The notes beneath the pieces were generated by a model, which saw only the letters and a list, made by a program, of their open reading frames with translations, had not been told where the DNA came from and searched no databases. A stretch of DNA of 64,000 nt from Piscinibacter sp047602365. GTDB taxonomy: Bacteria; Pseudomonadota; Gammaproteobacteria; Burkholderiales; Burkholderiaceae_C. Below are positions 51,894-60,681 of the stretch, piece after piece; the stretch's first letter is position 1; each line of letters starts with the position of its first letter. The stretch is from positions 930,001 through 994,000 of the forward strand of contig JASGHM010000001.1 of NCBI GenBank assembly GCA_047602365.1. The letters run 5' to 3'. A program made the translations under genes and the position numbers.

Positions 51894-53737
51894 GCGGCCA
51901 CCCGCTGCGCCAGCGAGACGCTGAAGATGCCCCACTCGTCGATGCGCTGCGTCACCTTGCGGAAGCCTGCGGCCTCGACCAGCTGGTCCATCTCGGCCTG
52001 CGTGCGCCGGCGCATCACCCAGGCCTGGCCCTGGCGGTGGCTGGTCAGCGCGCGTGCGATCAGCTCGAGCTGCGGGTGCCAGGGCTGGCCGGTGTAGACC
52101 AGGTAGCCGCCCGGCGGGATGGCGGCGGCCAGGCCGGCGAGGCTGCGCTGGACCATGTCGTTGCGGTCGAACAGTTCGTACAGGCCGGAGACCACGCCGA
52201 CCGTCGGCCGCGGCGCGATGGCCGCGAGGCTGGCGCTGTCGAAGGCGTCGGCCTGGTCGAAGCGCGCCACCGGCGCCAGCCCCTTCTCGACGATCAGGCG
52301 GCGGCCGTCGCGCACGTTGATCTCGCTGTAGTCGCGCAGCACCACCGCCTCGGGCCGGTGCTCGCTGCCCTGCACCGCGTCCAGCACGTAGCGGCCGTGG
52401 CCGGCGGCGATGTCGGTCACGCGCAGCGGCTGGCCGGCGGCGACGACGCGGCGCATCGCCTCGCGCAGCAGTTCCTCGACATGCAGCTTGCGCTGGCGGA
52501 TGCCGCGCCAGCCGATCGACTCGAGGTAGACGCGGTCGACCAGGCGCCCGAGCAGCGGCGCGCCCTCGGCCTGGTTGCGGTAGACGTAGTCGAGCGTGCT
52601 GCCGGAGTCGAAGCCGGTGGCATGGCCGAGCCGGATGCCGGTGGACAGCCAGCCGCCGAGCCGCAGCCCGGCGCGCGTCATCGCCCAGTAGGCGCCGCGC
52701 GGCGTCCACCAGGGCAGCGGCCGCGCCAGTTCACGCGCCTCGTCGGCGGTGGCGCCGCTGCGGTCGGCACTGCGCAGGTCCGGCGCCGAGACCGGCGCGG
52801 CAAAACGTTCGAGCACGAAGCCGCGGATCGAACGCAGCGCGCCGGCGCGGTCACGTTCGCCCAGCGTGTCGTGGAAGAAACCGGGCAGCACTTCGCACGT
52901 CTTGACCGCGCTGCCCAGGCGTTCGAAGAAGCGCTCCTGCGGCGCACGGTGCACCACCCAGTCGCTGCCGGAGATCAGCAGCTGCACCGGCTGGGTGATC
53001 GCCGCGGCATCCTTGACCACACGCTCGGCCGCCTCGTACAGACCGAGCAGCACGCCGACGGCGATCGGCCGCGAGATCAGCGGGTCGCGCCGGTAGCTGT
53101 CGATGCGCGCCGTGTCGTGCGTCAGGAACTGCGGCTTCACGTAGCTGTTGACGACGAAGTGGCCGCGCAGCGCATGCATCAGCTTCAGGCCCGCGCGGGC
53201 GAAGGGCACGTAGAGCTTGACCTTGAAGGCCGGCGAGGCGAGCGTGAGGCCGCGCACCGGCGGCGCGTAGTCGTGGGCCCAGGTGGCGATCAGCACCGCG
53301 CCGACGCTCTGCGCGACCACGTGCATGTCCTGAGGCGCCACGCCATGGGTGGCGGCGATGTGGTCGACGAAGGTCTGCACGTCGCGCACCGAGGTGCCGA
53401 AGCTCGGGCTGTAGCCGCGTTCGCCCGGCGAGTGGCCGTGGCCGCGGGCGTCCCAGGCGTAGAAGTCGAAGTCGGGCAGGTCCAGTTCGTCGACCAGGTG
53501 CGCCATGCGGCCCGAGTGTTCGTGGCCGCGGTGGAACAGCAGCACCGCGCCGCGCCGCTGCGCGCCGGTGGCCGGCCAGCGCCGGTAGAACAGCGACTGC
53601 GCGTCGTGGGTGCGGAAGTGCAGCGCCTCGGACGGGCGCGCCGTGCCCGCGCTGGTCAGGGCGGGCGTGCGGCCGGTGGCGGTCGGGGTCGTCGTTCCGG
53701 GAACGGCGACGAAGGCGGTGGTGGTCGAGCTGTGCAT
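51890..53737 (-). CDS. ynbC: Alpha/beta hydrolase-SAM methyltransferase fusion (YnbC-like)
   Basis: This 615-residue two-domain protein has an N-terminal hydrolase with VLLFHRGHEHSGRM, DFYAWDARGHGHSPGERGY, a Ser nucleophile in VAQSVGAVL, and LISGSDWVVH with GFFHDTLGE. The C-terminal methyltransferase has RVTDIAAGHGRYVLDAV (SAM-binding loop) and VGVVSGLYELFDRNDM. The fusion is characteristic of YnbC-type proteins in this lipid cluster; the likely substrate is a lysolipid or lipid head group. It is 62 bases after the CDP-alcohol transferase gene. Confidence 0.86.
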   Translation of the reverse strand: MHSSTTTAFVAVPGTTTPTATGRTPALTSAGTARPSEALHFRTHDAQSLFYRRWPATGAQRRGAVLLFHRGHEHSGRMAHLVDELDLPDFDFYAWDARGHGHSPGERGYSPSFGTSVRDVQTFVDHIAATHGVAPQDMHVVAQSVGAVLIATWAHDYAPPVRGLTLASPAFKVKLYVPFARAGLKLMHALRGHFVVNSYVKPQFLTHDTARIDSYRRDPLISRPIAVGVLLGLYEAAERVVKDAAAITQPVQLLISGSDWVVHRAPQERFFERLGSAVKTCEVLPGFFHDTLGERDRAGALRSIRGFVLERFAAPVSAPDLRSADRSGATADEARELARPLPWWTPRGAYWAMTRAGLRLGGWLSTGIRLGHATGFDSGSTLDYVYRNQAEGAPLLGRLVDRVYLESIGWRGIRQRKLHVEELLREAMRRVVAAGQPLRVTDIAAGHGRYVLDAVQGSEHRPEAVVLRDYSEINVRDGRRLIVEKGLAPVARFDQADAFDSASLAAIAPRPTVGVVSGLYELFDRNDMVQRSLAGLAAAIPPGGYLVYTGQPWHPQLELIARALTSHRQGQAWVMRRRTQAEMDQLVEAAGFRKVTQRIDEWGIFSVSLAQRVAA

Positions 53738-53799
53738 GGTGGTCTCGCGCAGGGCGGTTGTCGGCAGGGTATGGGGCAGGAATCGGGGCAGCGGCGGGC

Positions 53800-54414
53800 T
53801 CAGCGCGCGCCTTCGTGCAGCGCCTCGCGCATGCGCCGCAGCACGGTCAGCACGGTCAGCAGCGTCAGCGCGGGCATCACCAGCGCGAAGCCCGCAGGCA
53901 GGGGCGCGACGGCGGCCCACAGCGCGATGGCGCCGACCGCGAAGGCCCGGTCGCTCTTGCCCATCGGCCCGTCGTAGCGGCGGCTCGCAGCGACGCTGGG
54001 GCCGAGCGCGCCGGCCATCTCGCTGAGCGCAGCCATCAGCGCGAACGCCGCGACCCACACCGGCTGCAGCGGCGACAGCAGCGCGAGCGGCAGGAAGAGT
54101 GCGGCATCGGCCAGCACGTCGGTCAGTTCGTTGAGCAGCGCGCCCAGGCGCGAAGCCTGGCCGAACTCGCGGGCCAGCATGCCGTCGATGGCGTTGAACG
54201 CCATGCGCAGCAGCATCCACAGCGGGATCAGCGCCAGCAGCGCACTCGGCGCCGCGGCGCTGTCGATGGCGGCGTACAGGCCCACGCCCAGCACGACCGA
54301 GACCGCGCAGGCCGCGATCGTCACCTGGTTGGCCGTGACGCCGAGGCGATGCAGCGTGCCCACGGCCGGCCGCAGCAGCGACTGGAAACGGGGCTTGAGC
54401 AGGTAGATGGACAT
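53800..54414 (-). CDS. ynbA: CDP-alcohol phosphatidyltransferase (YnbA-like)
   Basis: The 204-residue membrane enzyme has the CDP-AP motif as NAIDGMLAREFGQASRLGALLNELTDVLAD, containing the conserved D-G-x2-A-R-x8-G-x3-D-x3-D aspartates, and about six hydrophobic helices. It is predicted to swap CMP of CDP-diacylglycerol for an alcohol. It is the second gene of the minus-strand lipid operon, with the CDP-diglyceride synthase at its far end supplying the substrate. Confidence 0.9.
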   Translation of the reverse strand: MSIYLLKPRFQSLLRPAVGTLHRLGVTANQVTIAACAVSVVLGVGLYAAIDSAAAPSALLALIPLWMLLRMAFNAIDGMLAREFGQASRLGALLNELTDVLADAALFLPLALLSPLQPVWVAAFALMAALSEMAGALGPSVAASRRYDGPMGKSDRAFAVGAIALWAAVAPLPAGFALVMPALTLLTVLTVLRRMREALHEGAR

Positions 54415-54440
54415 GGGGGCTCCGTGCGATGCCGGTGCGC

Positions 54441-54719
54441 TCAGCGCGCCGCGATGCCGTGCAGCGCGACGACGGTCGCCGGGCTGCTGATCGAGCGCAG
54501 CGCGGCCTGGCGCTGCTCCGCGCGAAGCCGTTCGCCACGCAGCACCGACTCTTCGCAGGCCTGCGCCAGCGCCAGCAGCAGGCCGGCGGCCAGGGCCAGC
54601 GCCACCACCGACGCGACCCGCTCGACAAGGTGCAGCCGTTGCCAGGCCCGCGTCGCGGCGTCCAGCGGGCCATGCAGCATGAGCTGAGACAGGGTGCTGA
54701 GGGAGGCATTGCTGTTCAT
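54441..54719 (-). CDS. Small single-pass membrane protein, hypothetical (92 aa)
   Basis: The protein has an amphipathic N-terminal part, one membrane helix VASVVALALAAGLLLALAQAC at about residues 34-54 and a basic tail (RGERLRAEQRQAALRSI). It is the first gene of the lipid operon, 26 bases before the CDP-alcohol transferase. No family is recognised. Confidence 0.6.
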   Translation of the reverse strand: MNSNASLSTLSQLMLHGPLDAATRAWQRLHLVERVASVVALALAAGLLLALAQACEESVLRGERLRAEQRQAALRSISSPATVVALHGIAAR

Positions 54720-54901
54720 GGGGATCCTGTGGCTGTGAAGGGGCGGGGGTGGTCTGGGCCGGCAGTCTGGTCAGCCCCGGTTTCACGGCCGCTTCGACCG
54801 CGGCCACCGCTCGTTTCATTCGTTGGCGCGCACAACAGACGAAACACACCCGCACTGCGCTCGAAGCCGGCGCGTTACCTGCGCCGCGCATGCTCTGCGA
54901 C

Positions 54902-55351
54902 ATGAAGACCACATCGACACATCGCTGGCGCGATGCCCTGGCCCTGCGTCTGAGACATTGCCTGGCCGCCGGGCTGCCGGTCGGCGCCATGCTCGCGGCC
55001 GCGCCGTTCGGTGCCTGCGCAGGCACGCCGCCGGGCACGCCGGCGCCGAGCGCCGAGGCGCAGGCCTTCCTCGCCGCCTGGCGGCAGGCGCTGGCACAGC
55101 CGGGCGGCGAAGCCATCGCCGAGCTGACGGCGTATCCGTTCCTCTTCGAGAGCCGCCTGCTGGCCCGCCAGACCTTCGTCGCGCAGGCCGTACCGGCACT
55201 GTTCAAGCCGGCGGCGCGGCGCTGCCTGCAGCGCACGCAGCCGCTGCCGGAGGACGGCCGCCTGGTCCTCAGCTGCGCGCCCTATGGCTATGTGTTCGGG
55301 CCTACGCCAGCCGGCTGGCGCCTGATCGAATTCTTCGTCGACACACCATGA
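54902..55351 (+). CDS. Exported protein, hypothetical (149 aa)
   Basis: The protein has a signal peptide (LRHCLAAGLPVGAMLAAAPFGACAG) and a NTF2/DUF-like domain: SAEAQAFLAAWRQALAQPGGEAIAELTAYPFLFESRLLAR, then RCLQRTQPLPEDGRLVLSCAPYGYVFGPTPAGWRLIEFF with a cysteine pair. It is probably periplasmic. The stop overlaps the start of the next membrane gene (ATGA), and that gene overlaps the third, so the three form one operon. An in-frame ATG at 54890 is an alternative start. Confidence 0.6.
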   Translation: MKTTSTHRWRDALALRLRHCLAAGLPVGAMLAAAPFGACAGTPPGTPAPSAEAQAFLAAWRQALAQPGGEAIAELTAYPFLFESRLLARQTFVAQAVPALFKPAARRCLQRTQPLPEDGRLVLSCAPYGYVFGPTPAGWRLIEFFVDTP

Positions 55352-55923
55352 ACAGCGACAACGGCTACGACACGCTCTACGACATCACGCTGGAGGCGCC
55401 GCCGAACACGCTCTGGCTCGCCATCAGCGCGGTGGTGCTGGTGATCGCGCTGCTCCTGCTGTGGCGGCGGCGCCGCCGCGGCCAGGGCGCCGGCATGCCC
55501 GGTTTCATGGCGCTGGCCTTCGGCCTGCTGCTCGGCGTGACCGGCCTGTCGCACTGGGACCACCAGCGGCTGCAGCAGGCGGTGCGCGAGGGACGCACGC
55601 AGGTGGCCGAAGGTCTGCTTCAGTCCTACAGCGTGCAGCACCGCGCCCACTACAACAGCTCCAGCAAGCGTTACGACCGCAGCATCGCCGAGTCGTTCTA
55701 CGTCGGCACCGTGCCTTTCGGCTTCGTGCGCGATGGTTCGGTCGCCGGCTACACGAACAGCGGCGATGCGCCGCTGCGCTTCGAGCAGGGCGAGGTCCTG
55801 CGCGTGCACTACGTCGAGGATGCGCCGGACGACTTCGCCAGCCGGCGCATCCTGCGCCTGGAACGCCTGCGCGGGCCCGGGGTGTGGATGGCGACCTCGG
55901 CAAGCCCAGGCGCTCGCCCATGA
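55348..55923 (+). CDS. Membrane-anchored hypothetical protein (191 aa)
   Basis: Two helices are seen (LWLAISAVVLVIALLLLW and FMALAFGLLLGVTGL) flanking an arginine-rich loop RRRRRGQG. A soluble C-terminal domain follows with YNSSSKRYDRSIAESFYVGTVPFGFVRDG and FEQGEVLRVHYVEDAPDDFASRRILRLERL, a beta-rich pattern. Its ATG overlaps the previous stop. No family is recognised. Confidence 0.55.
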   Translation: MNSDNGYDTLYDITLEAPPNTLWLAISAVVLVIALLLLWRRRRRGQGAGMPGFMALAFGLLLGVTGLSHWDHQRLQQAVREGRTQVAEGLLQSYSVQHRAHYNSSSKRYDRSIAESFYVGTVPFGFVRDGSVAGYTNSGDAPLRFEQGEVLRVHYVEDAPDDFASRRILRLERLRGPGVWMATSASPGARP

Positions 55924-56420
55924 ACCCGGTCTCCATCGCTGCGCTCGCCAAGCTGTTCAAGATCGGCGGTGCCCTCGTCGGCATGCCGTCGATCGTGGTG
56001 TTGGCGCTCTACGCCGTGCTGATGTGGCGCCGGCGCCTGGCCGCCCCGGCGCCCGAGACGAACGTCGGCGACAACCCGGATGCCCTGCTGCTGATGCTCC
56101 AGGGCCTGACGCGGGTCGTCGTCGGCGTCGCGGACCTCGTCGGTGCGCTCGCGCAGTTCGTGCTCGATGTGGCCGCCGCCGCGGCGGGTGCCGGCCTCGT
56201 GATCGCGATCGTGCTGTGGTTCACCGGCCGCGGCCTGCAGGCGCAGGCTACCTGGGCACGCTGCAGCGGCTTCGCGCTGCTCACGCTCGCGATGCTCGCC
56301 GCGCTGCTGCTCGCGCTGTCGTTCCACGGCGTCGGGCGCATCGCGATGCTGGCCTTGCTGGCCTTCACCGTGCTCGCGCTGCACGCACTGTGGGTGGGCG
56401 CGCCGTCGCTGGCCGCCTGA
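55920..56420 (+). CDS. Polytopic membrane protein, hypothetical (166 aa)
   Basis: Four hydrophobic helices are predicted (SIVVLALYAVLMW, the AQFVLDVAAAAAGAGLVIAIVLWF stretch, GFALLTLAMLAALLLALSF, AMLALLAFTVLALHALWV), with a loop GDNPDALLLMLQGLTRVVVGVADL. It is third in a three-gene overlapping operon with two other membrane or exported proteins. The function is unknown. Confidence 0.55.
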   Translation: MNPVSIAALAKLFKIGGALVGMPSIVVLALYAVLMWRRRLAAPAPETNVGDNPDALLLMLQGLTRVVVGVADLVGALAQFVLDVAAAAAGAGLVIAIVLWFTGRGLQAQATWARCSGFALLTLAMLAALLLALSFHGVGRIAMLALLAFTVLALHALWVGAPSLAA

Positions 56421-56532
56421 GCCTTGCACGTCGCGGAGGGCCGCCGTCGGCCCAGCGCCGGCGGCCCGGAAAGTGCGCGGTAAGGCTCGCCCGGCAACGA
56501 TCCGGGCTCCTCAACGACCGTGCAAGGCAACC

Positions 56533-57360
56533 ATGTCGCACTCTCACCCGCGCAGCCCGGCCGCTTCGGCGCCGACGACTCGCGCAGCGGGCCTCACCAC
56601 CCTGGTCATCGTCCTGTGCGTCGCCGCGTCGGGCGCCGCGGCGCAGGAGCCCGGTCCGGGCGGTCCCGGCGACGGCGGCTGGAGCCTGGGCATCGGCGCG
56701 GTCAACAAGCAGGACGCCTACAAGGGCATGGACCGCGAGACCACGGCGCTGCCGCTGGTCCGCTACGAGAACGAGTACCTGAAGGTCGGCGGCCTGGGCC
56801 TGGAGCTGAAGCTCCCCGGCCTCGAACTGGGCAACGCCGGCCGGGTGCGTTTCGGCGTCGTCGGCAAGCTGGAACTCGGCGGCTACGAGGCCGACGACGC
56901 GCCCATCCTGGCGGGCATGGCCGAGCGCAAGGGCGGCTTCTGGGCCGGGGCCAGGGCGGAATGGGAGAACGCGCTGGTCGATCTCAGCGCGCAGTGGACC
57001 GCGGACACCTCCGGCCACAGCAAGGGCCAGCGCTTCAGCCTGGGCCTGGAGAAGAAGTTCCGCCTCGGCAGGCAGCTGATGGTCGTGCCGTACCTCGGCG
57101 CCCACTGGCTGGACAGGAAGTACGTCGGCTACTACTACGGCGTTCGCGCCGACGAGGCCATGGCCGGGCGCGCGGCTTATGCTGGCAAGGCCGGCGTGAA
57201 CGCAGAACTCGGCGTGCGGACCATGTACTTGCTCGATCGCCACCACTCGATGCTGCTCGACGTCTCGGTGACCGGCCTGGCCAAGGGCATCAAGGACAGC
57301 CCGCTGGTCGATCGTTCGAACACCAACCGCGTCGTGCTGGGCTACATGTACCGCTTCTGA
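56533..57360 (+). CDS. MipA/OmpV-family outer-membrane protein
   Basis: The 275-residue protein has a signal peptide ending ASGAAAQ and a MipA/OmpV-like barrel. It has GWSLGIGAVNKQDAYKGMDRETTALPLVRYENEYLKVGG, repeated strands such as VRFGVVGKLELGGYE, GFWAGARAEWENALVDLSAQW and VVPYLGAHWLDRKYVGYYYGVR, and a C-terminal Phe. Members scaffold murein enzymes or act in drug and ion sensing. Its stop overlaps the next gene by one base, and it is probably the effector of the downstream two-component pair. Confidence 0.85.
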   Translation: MSHSHPRSPAASAPTTRAAGLTTLVIVLCVAASGAAAQEPGPGGPGDGGWSLGIGAVNKQDAYKGMDRETTALPLVRYENEYLKVGGLGLELKLPGLELGNAGRVRFGVVGKLELGGYEADDAPILAGMAERKGGFWAGARAEWENALVDLSAQWTADTSGHSKGQRFSLGLEKKFRLGRQLMVVPYLGAHWLDRKYVGYYYGVRADEAMAGRAAYAGKAGVNAELGVRTMYLLDRHHSMLLDVSVTGLAKGIKDSPLVDRSNTNRVVLGYMYRF

Positions 57361-58046
57361 TGAACCGCATCCTGCTGGTCGAGGACCACGAACGGCTGGC
57401 GCGCCTGGTGAGCACGGGGCTGACGGCCGCCGGTATCGCCGTCGACAGCGTGCAGCGCGCCGACGCCGCGTGGTCGGCGCTGCAGCAGGTGGCCTACGGT
57501 GCGCTGGTCCTCGACCGCGGGCTGCCGGACGGTGACGGGCTGACCCTGCTGAAGCGGCTGCGCGACGCCGAGCGGGGCATTCCCTGCCTGGTGCTGACCG
57601 CGCGCGATGCGCTCAGCGATCGGGTCGAGGGCTTGGACGCGGGCGCCGACGACTACCTGCCCAAGCCCTTCGCGATGGACGAACTGGTGGCACGCGTGCG
57701 CGCGCTGCTGCGCCGCCCGGCCGAGAGCCTGCCGTTGGCCGCCGGGCACGGCGACCTGCGGCTGCAGCCCGCCGAAGGCATGCTCCATTGCGGCGAGGAG
57801 CGTGTGTCGCTGGCGGCGTCGGAGATGCAGATCATGTTGCTGCTGGCACGCCGGCGCGGCGACACCGTGCGCCGCTCGGCGCTGGAAGCAGCGGCCTGGG
57901 GCCTGAGCGAGGCGGTCACGCCCAACGCGCTGGACGTGGCCCTGCACCGCATCCGGCGCAAGCTGCGCGCCATCGGCTCGCGCCAGAAGATCGTCAACGT
58001 GAGAAGCCTCGGCTATGCGCTTCGAGAAGATGACCTGGCTGGGTAG
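57360..58046 (+). CDS. OmpR-family response regulator
   Basis: The 228-residue protein has a receiver with LLVEDHERLARL, phosphoacceptor D52 in LVLDRGLPDGDG, and GADDYLPKPFAMDEL. The winged helix includes LAASEMQIMLLLARRRGDTVRRSAL, DVALHRIRRKLRAIGS and VRSLGYAL. It is translationally coupled to the MipA/OmpV gene before it and overlaps the kinase after it by 32 bases, so the three form one operon. Confidence 0.9.
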   Translation: MNRILLVEDHERLARLVSTGLTAAGIAVDSVQRADAAWSALQQVAYGALVLDRGLPDGDGLTLLKRLRDAERGIPCLVLTARDALSDRVEGLDAGADDYLPKPFAMDELVARVRALLRRPAESLPLAAGHGDLRLQPAEGMLHCGEERVSLAASEMQIMLLLARRRGDTVRRSALEAAAWGLSEAVTPNALDVALHRIRRKLRAIGSRQKIVNVRSLGYALREDDLAG

Positions 58047-59436
58047 CCTCAGCGTCAAGATCCTGCTCGCCTACGTGGCCGGCGCACTGCTGAGCGTGCT
58101 GCTGATCGTGCTGACCGCCGTGGCCGTCGTGCAGTCGCAGGGCGACGTGCTGTCCGGGTTCGACGTGGCCGACACCACCCGCGACCTGGCCGGCGAGCTG
58201 AGGTTCGACAGCACGGGCACGCCGGTCGGGATCGGCGACGGGCGCTTCGAGAGCCCTCCTGGCTTCGACCTGAAGGACGACTTCAATCTCGAGTGGATCT
58301 TCGAAAGCCTGAAGCACGAGGCCGCCTACCGAGTGCTGGACGCCTCGGGCAATCTCGTCCTCTCCTCCGCCGCCGGCGTCGTGTTCTGGCCGGAGACCGG
58401 AGCCGCACGCCGGCTCGAGCGCGGGCGCTTCGACTTCGAGCACCAGGGCGTCGCGATGCGCGGCGCCACCGAGATCGTGGAGCACGACGGGCGCCGCTGG
58501 TACGTGCAGTTTGCGGTCAGCCGGCGCTTCCTGCACCTGACCTACCAGGCCTTCGCGCTGCCCTTCACCGGTGCCGGGATCACCCTGTTCAGCCTGGTGC
58601 TGCTGCTCGTCTTCGGCCCCTGCGTCTATGTGGCGCTGCGCTTTGCCCTGCGGCCGGTGCGACGGATCTCCGACGCGGCGGCGGAGATCTCGCCCCGCTC
58701 GCTGCACGCGCGGCTGCAGACGGATGCGGTACCGCGCGAGATCGCCCCGCTGGTCGACAGCTTCAACCGCGTGCTCGAGCGCCTGGAGCAGGGCTACCGC
58801 CGGCAGCAGGAGTTCCTGGCCACGGCAGCCCACGAGCTGAAGACGCCGCTGGCTCTGGTGCGCGCGCAGGTGGAGCTGAGCGCGCCGTGCCCCGAACGCG
58901 ACATGCTGCTGCGCGACGTCGAGCACATGAGCCGGCAGGTGCAGCAACTGCTGCATCTGGCCGAGGCGAGCGAGGTGCAGAACTATCGCCCCACCCTGGT
59001 CGACATGCACGGGATGATCCACGAGACGGCGCGCTACCTGCAGCGCATGGCCGACGCCGCGGGCGTGCGGCTGGAGCTCCCGGAGTGCAACGACGGCGTC
59101 AGCTGGCAGGCCGACCGCGGGGCGCTGTTCACCTTGCTGAAGAACCTGCTGGAGAACGCCATCCAGCACACGCCCGCCGGCACGCTGGTGCGCGTCGAGG
59201 TGGACGCCACGACGCTGTCGGTGCGCGACTGGGGGCCTGGTGTTCCGCAGGACCAGCTGCCCGACATCTTCACCCGCTTCTGGCGCGGTGCGCACCGCCG
59301 CGATTCCGGTGCCGGGTTGGGCATGGCGATCTGCCAGGAGATCGCGCTGGCCCACGGGTGGACGCTGCGTGCCTGCCGGGCCGACCCGGGCTTGCGCGCG
59401 GTGGTGACGCGGCCGGTCACGGACGGCACGCACTGA
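58015..59436 (+). CDS. Sensor histidine kinase
   Basis: The 473-residue protein has a first membrane helix (ILLAYVAGALLSVLLIVLTAVAVV) and a periplasmic sensor part of about 150 residues with VVFWPETGAARRLERG. A second helix (ITLFSLVLLLVFGPCVYVAL) and HAMP follow. The H-box ATAAHELKTPLALV has H273, and the ATPase domain shows LLENAIQHTPAG, DWGPGVPQD and GAGLGMAICQEIALAHG. The stimulus is unknown; the outer-membrane gene upstream in the operon suggests an envelope signal. ATG 58030 is an alternative start. Confidence 0.9.
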   Translation: MRFEKMTWLGSLSVKILLAYVAGALLSVLLIVLTAVAVVQSQGDVLSGFDVADTTRDLAGELRFDSTGTPVGIGDGRFESPPGFDLKDDFNLEWIFESLKHEAAYRVLDASGNLVLSSAAGVVFWPETGAARRLERGRFDFEHQGVAMRGATEIVEHDGRRWYVQFAVSRRFLHLTYQAFALPFTGAGITLFSLVLLLVFGPCVYVALRFALRPVRRISDAAAEISPRSLHARLQTDAVPREIAPLVDSFNRVLERLEQGYRRQQEFLATAAHELKTPLALVRAQVELSAPCPERDMLLRDVEHMSRQVQQLLHLAEASEVQNYRPTLVDMHGMIHETARYLQRMADAAGVRLELPECNDGVSWQADRGALFTLLKNLLENAIQHTPAGTLVRVEVDATTLSVRDWGPGVPQDQLPDIFTRFWRGAHRRDSGAGLGMAICQEIALAHGWTLRACRADPGLRAVVTRPVTDGTH

Positions 59437-59456
59437 GCGCCGGTGCCGGGCGCGGC

Positions 59457-59485
59457 ACCGAATCCCGACCGAAGCGTGACGTCGG
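59457..59485 (+). promoter_or_regulatory. Shared upstream motif of the sigma factor gene
   Basis: ACCGAATCCCGACCG at 59457-59471, followed by CGTGACGTCGG from 59475, matches the motif at 60153-60182 (ACCGAATCCTGACCG, then CGAGACGAGCGG) at 21 of the first 25 positions with identical spacing. One copy precedes the sigma gene, the other its neighbour: a likely promoter read by this sigma factor. Confidence 0.45.
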
Positions 59486-59525
59486 CAAGACGACTTCCGG
59501 CGCGGGCATTCCTACGCTGTGCGGC

Positions 59526-60152
59526 ATGTTCAACCTGCACCTGCGGACTGCCATGACCACGCACCACCTGCCCTCGATTCCGGCCCTGGACGACACCTCG
59601 GCGGCCGGCTTCGCCGACACCGTCTCCAGCCACCGCTCCTACCTGATCCGCTTCGCCAGCCGCCGCCTGCGCGACGCCGCGCTGGTCGAGGACGTGGTGC
59701 AGGAGACCCTGCTGGCCGCGCTGCAGGCGCAGGCGAGCTTCGACGGTCGTGCCAGCCTGCGCACCTGGATGACCGGCATCCTGCTGCGCCGCATCGCCGA
59801 CAGCGTGCGCGGGCAGCGGCGCCGGCCGATCGTGCAGGCCCTCGGCGACGAGGGCGGCGACGACCCCACGCACGCCGACCTCGACGAGACCGCGGACGCC
59901 GAGGCGATCGACTGGGTCGATCCGCAGCGGCACCTGGCCGGCCGCCAGTTCCTCGCCGCGCTGGCGGGCTGCCTGGACGAACTGCCGCCGCTGTCGGCGC
60001 GGCTGTTCGCGCTGCGCGAGATCGACGGCCTCAGCAATGAAGAAGCGGCCTCGGCGCTCGGCCTGAGCGCGCGCGGCTCCTCCGTGCTGCTGCACCGTGC
60101 CCGCGCCAGCCTGCGCGTCCGCCTGGCGCCGCACGCCGAGCTGGCGGCGTGA
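59526..60152 (+). CDS. ECF-like sigma-70 family factor
   Basis: The 208-residue protein has a region 2 (SYLIRFASRRLRDAALVEDVVQETLLAALQAQASFDGRASLRTWM, with the ILLRRIADSVRGQRRR helix) and a region 4 (ALAGCLDELPPLSARLFALREIDGLSNEEAASALGLSARGSSVLLHRARASLRVRL). This is ECF size and layout. No anti-sigma gene or zinc-binding HxxxCxxC partner follows, although some groups lack one. A start at ATG 59553 is also possible. The next gene has the same upstream motif and is a likely target. Confidence 0.82.
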   Translation: MFNLHLRTAMTTHHLPSIPALDDTSAAGFADTVSSHRSYLIRFASRRLRDAALVEDVVQETLLAALQAQASFDGRASLRTWMTGILLRRIADSVRGQRRRPIVQALGDEGGDDPTHADLDETADAEAIDWVDPQRHLAGRQFLAALAGCLDELPPLSARLFALREIDGLSNEEAASALGLSARGSSVLLHRARASLRVRLAPHAELAA

Positions 60153-60182
60153 CCGAATCCTGACCGTTTCGAGACGAGCGGT
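60153..60182 (+). promoter_or_regulatory. Shared upstream motif of the DUF4148-like gene
   Basis: ACCGAATCCTGACCG at 60153-60167 and CGAGACGAGCGG from 60171 repeat the motif found ahead of the sigma factor gene at 59457, about 140 bases before the ATG of the exported protein gene. Confidence 0.45.
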
Positions 60183-60295
60183 CGCGCGATTCCCGCCGCG
60201 CCCGGACGACTCAGGAGTACGGAACGCGACATCGAACACCGGTCGCCGCCCGATCAACCCCAAGCCCTAGCAATCCTTGACACCAGGAGATGACC

Positions 60296-60676
60296 ATGCA
60301 ATTCGCCACCCGCCTGTTCGCCACCACCGTGCTCGCCAGCCTCGCCAGTGCCGCGATGGCCCTGGACGCCGAGCAGTCCTCGAGCTGGATGACGCCGTCC
60401 ACCAAGACCCGTGCCGAAGTGATGGCCGAGATGCAGTCCGCCGTGCGCAGCGGCGCGCTGCCGCACAACGAGGCCTCGTACACCGTGGTCGCGTCGTCCT
60501 CGTCCTCGGCGCTGACGCGCACCCAGGTCGCTGCCGAAGCGCGCGAAGCCCAGCGCCTCGGCCTGACCGCGGTGAACGACGCCGACGTGCCCGTGGCCAG
60601 CGCCGCGCAGCGCGAGCAGGTGCGCCTGGCCGGTCTGCGTGCGATCAGCACCGACAGCCAGCTGGCCGCCAAGTGA
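60296..60676 (+). CDS. DUF4148-like small exported protein (126 aa)
   Basis: The protein has a signal peptide (RLFATTVLASLASAAMA). Two short repeats follow, each resembling the DUF4148 pattern: TKTRAEVMAEMQSAVRSGALP and ALTRTQVAAEAREAQRLGLTA, where R-x2-V-x3-helix-G is conserved. It is probably periplasmic; the family is common and functionally unknown in Burkholderiales. CCAGGAG touches ATG 60290, so the in-frame ATG 60296 with a six-base spacer is preferred. It is likely controlled by the adjacent sigma factor. Confidence 0.7.
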   Translation: MQFATRLFATTVLASLASAAMALDAEQSSSWMTPSTKTRAEVMAEMQSAVRSGALPHNEASYTVVASSSSSALTRTQVAAEAREAQRLGLTAVNDADVPVASAAQREQVRLAGLRAISTDSQLAAK

Positions 60677-60681
60677 ACCCC

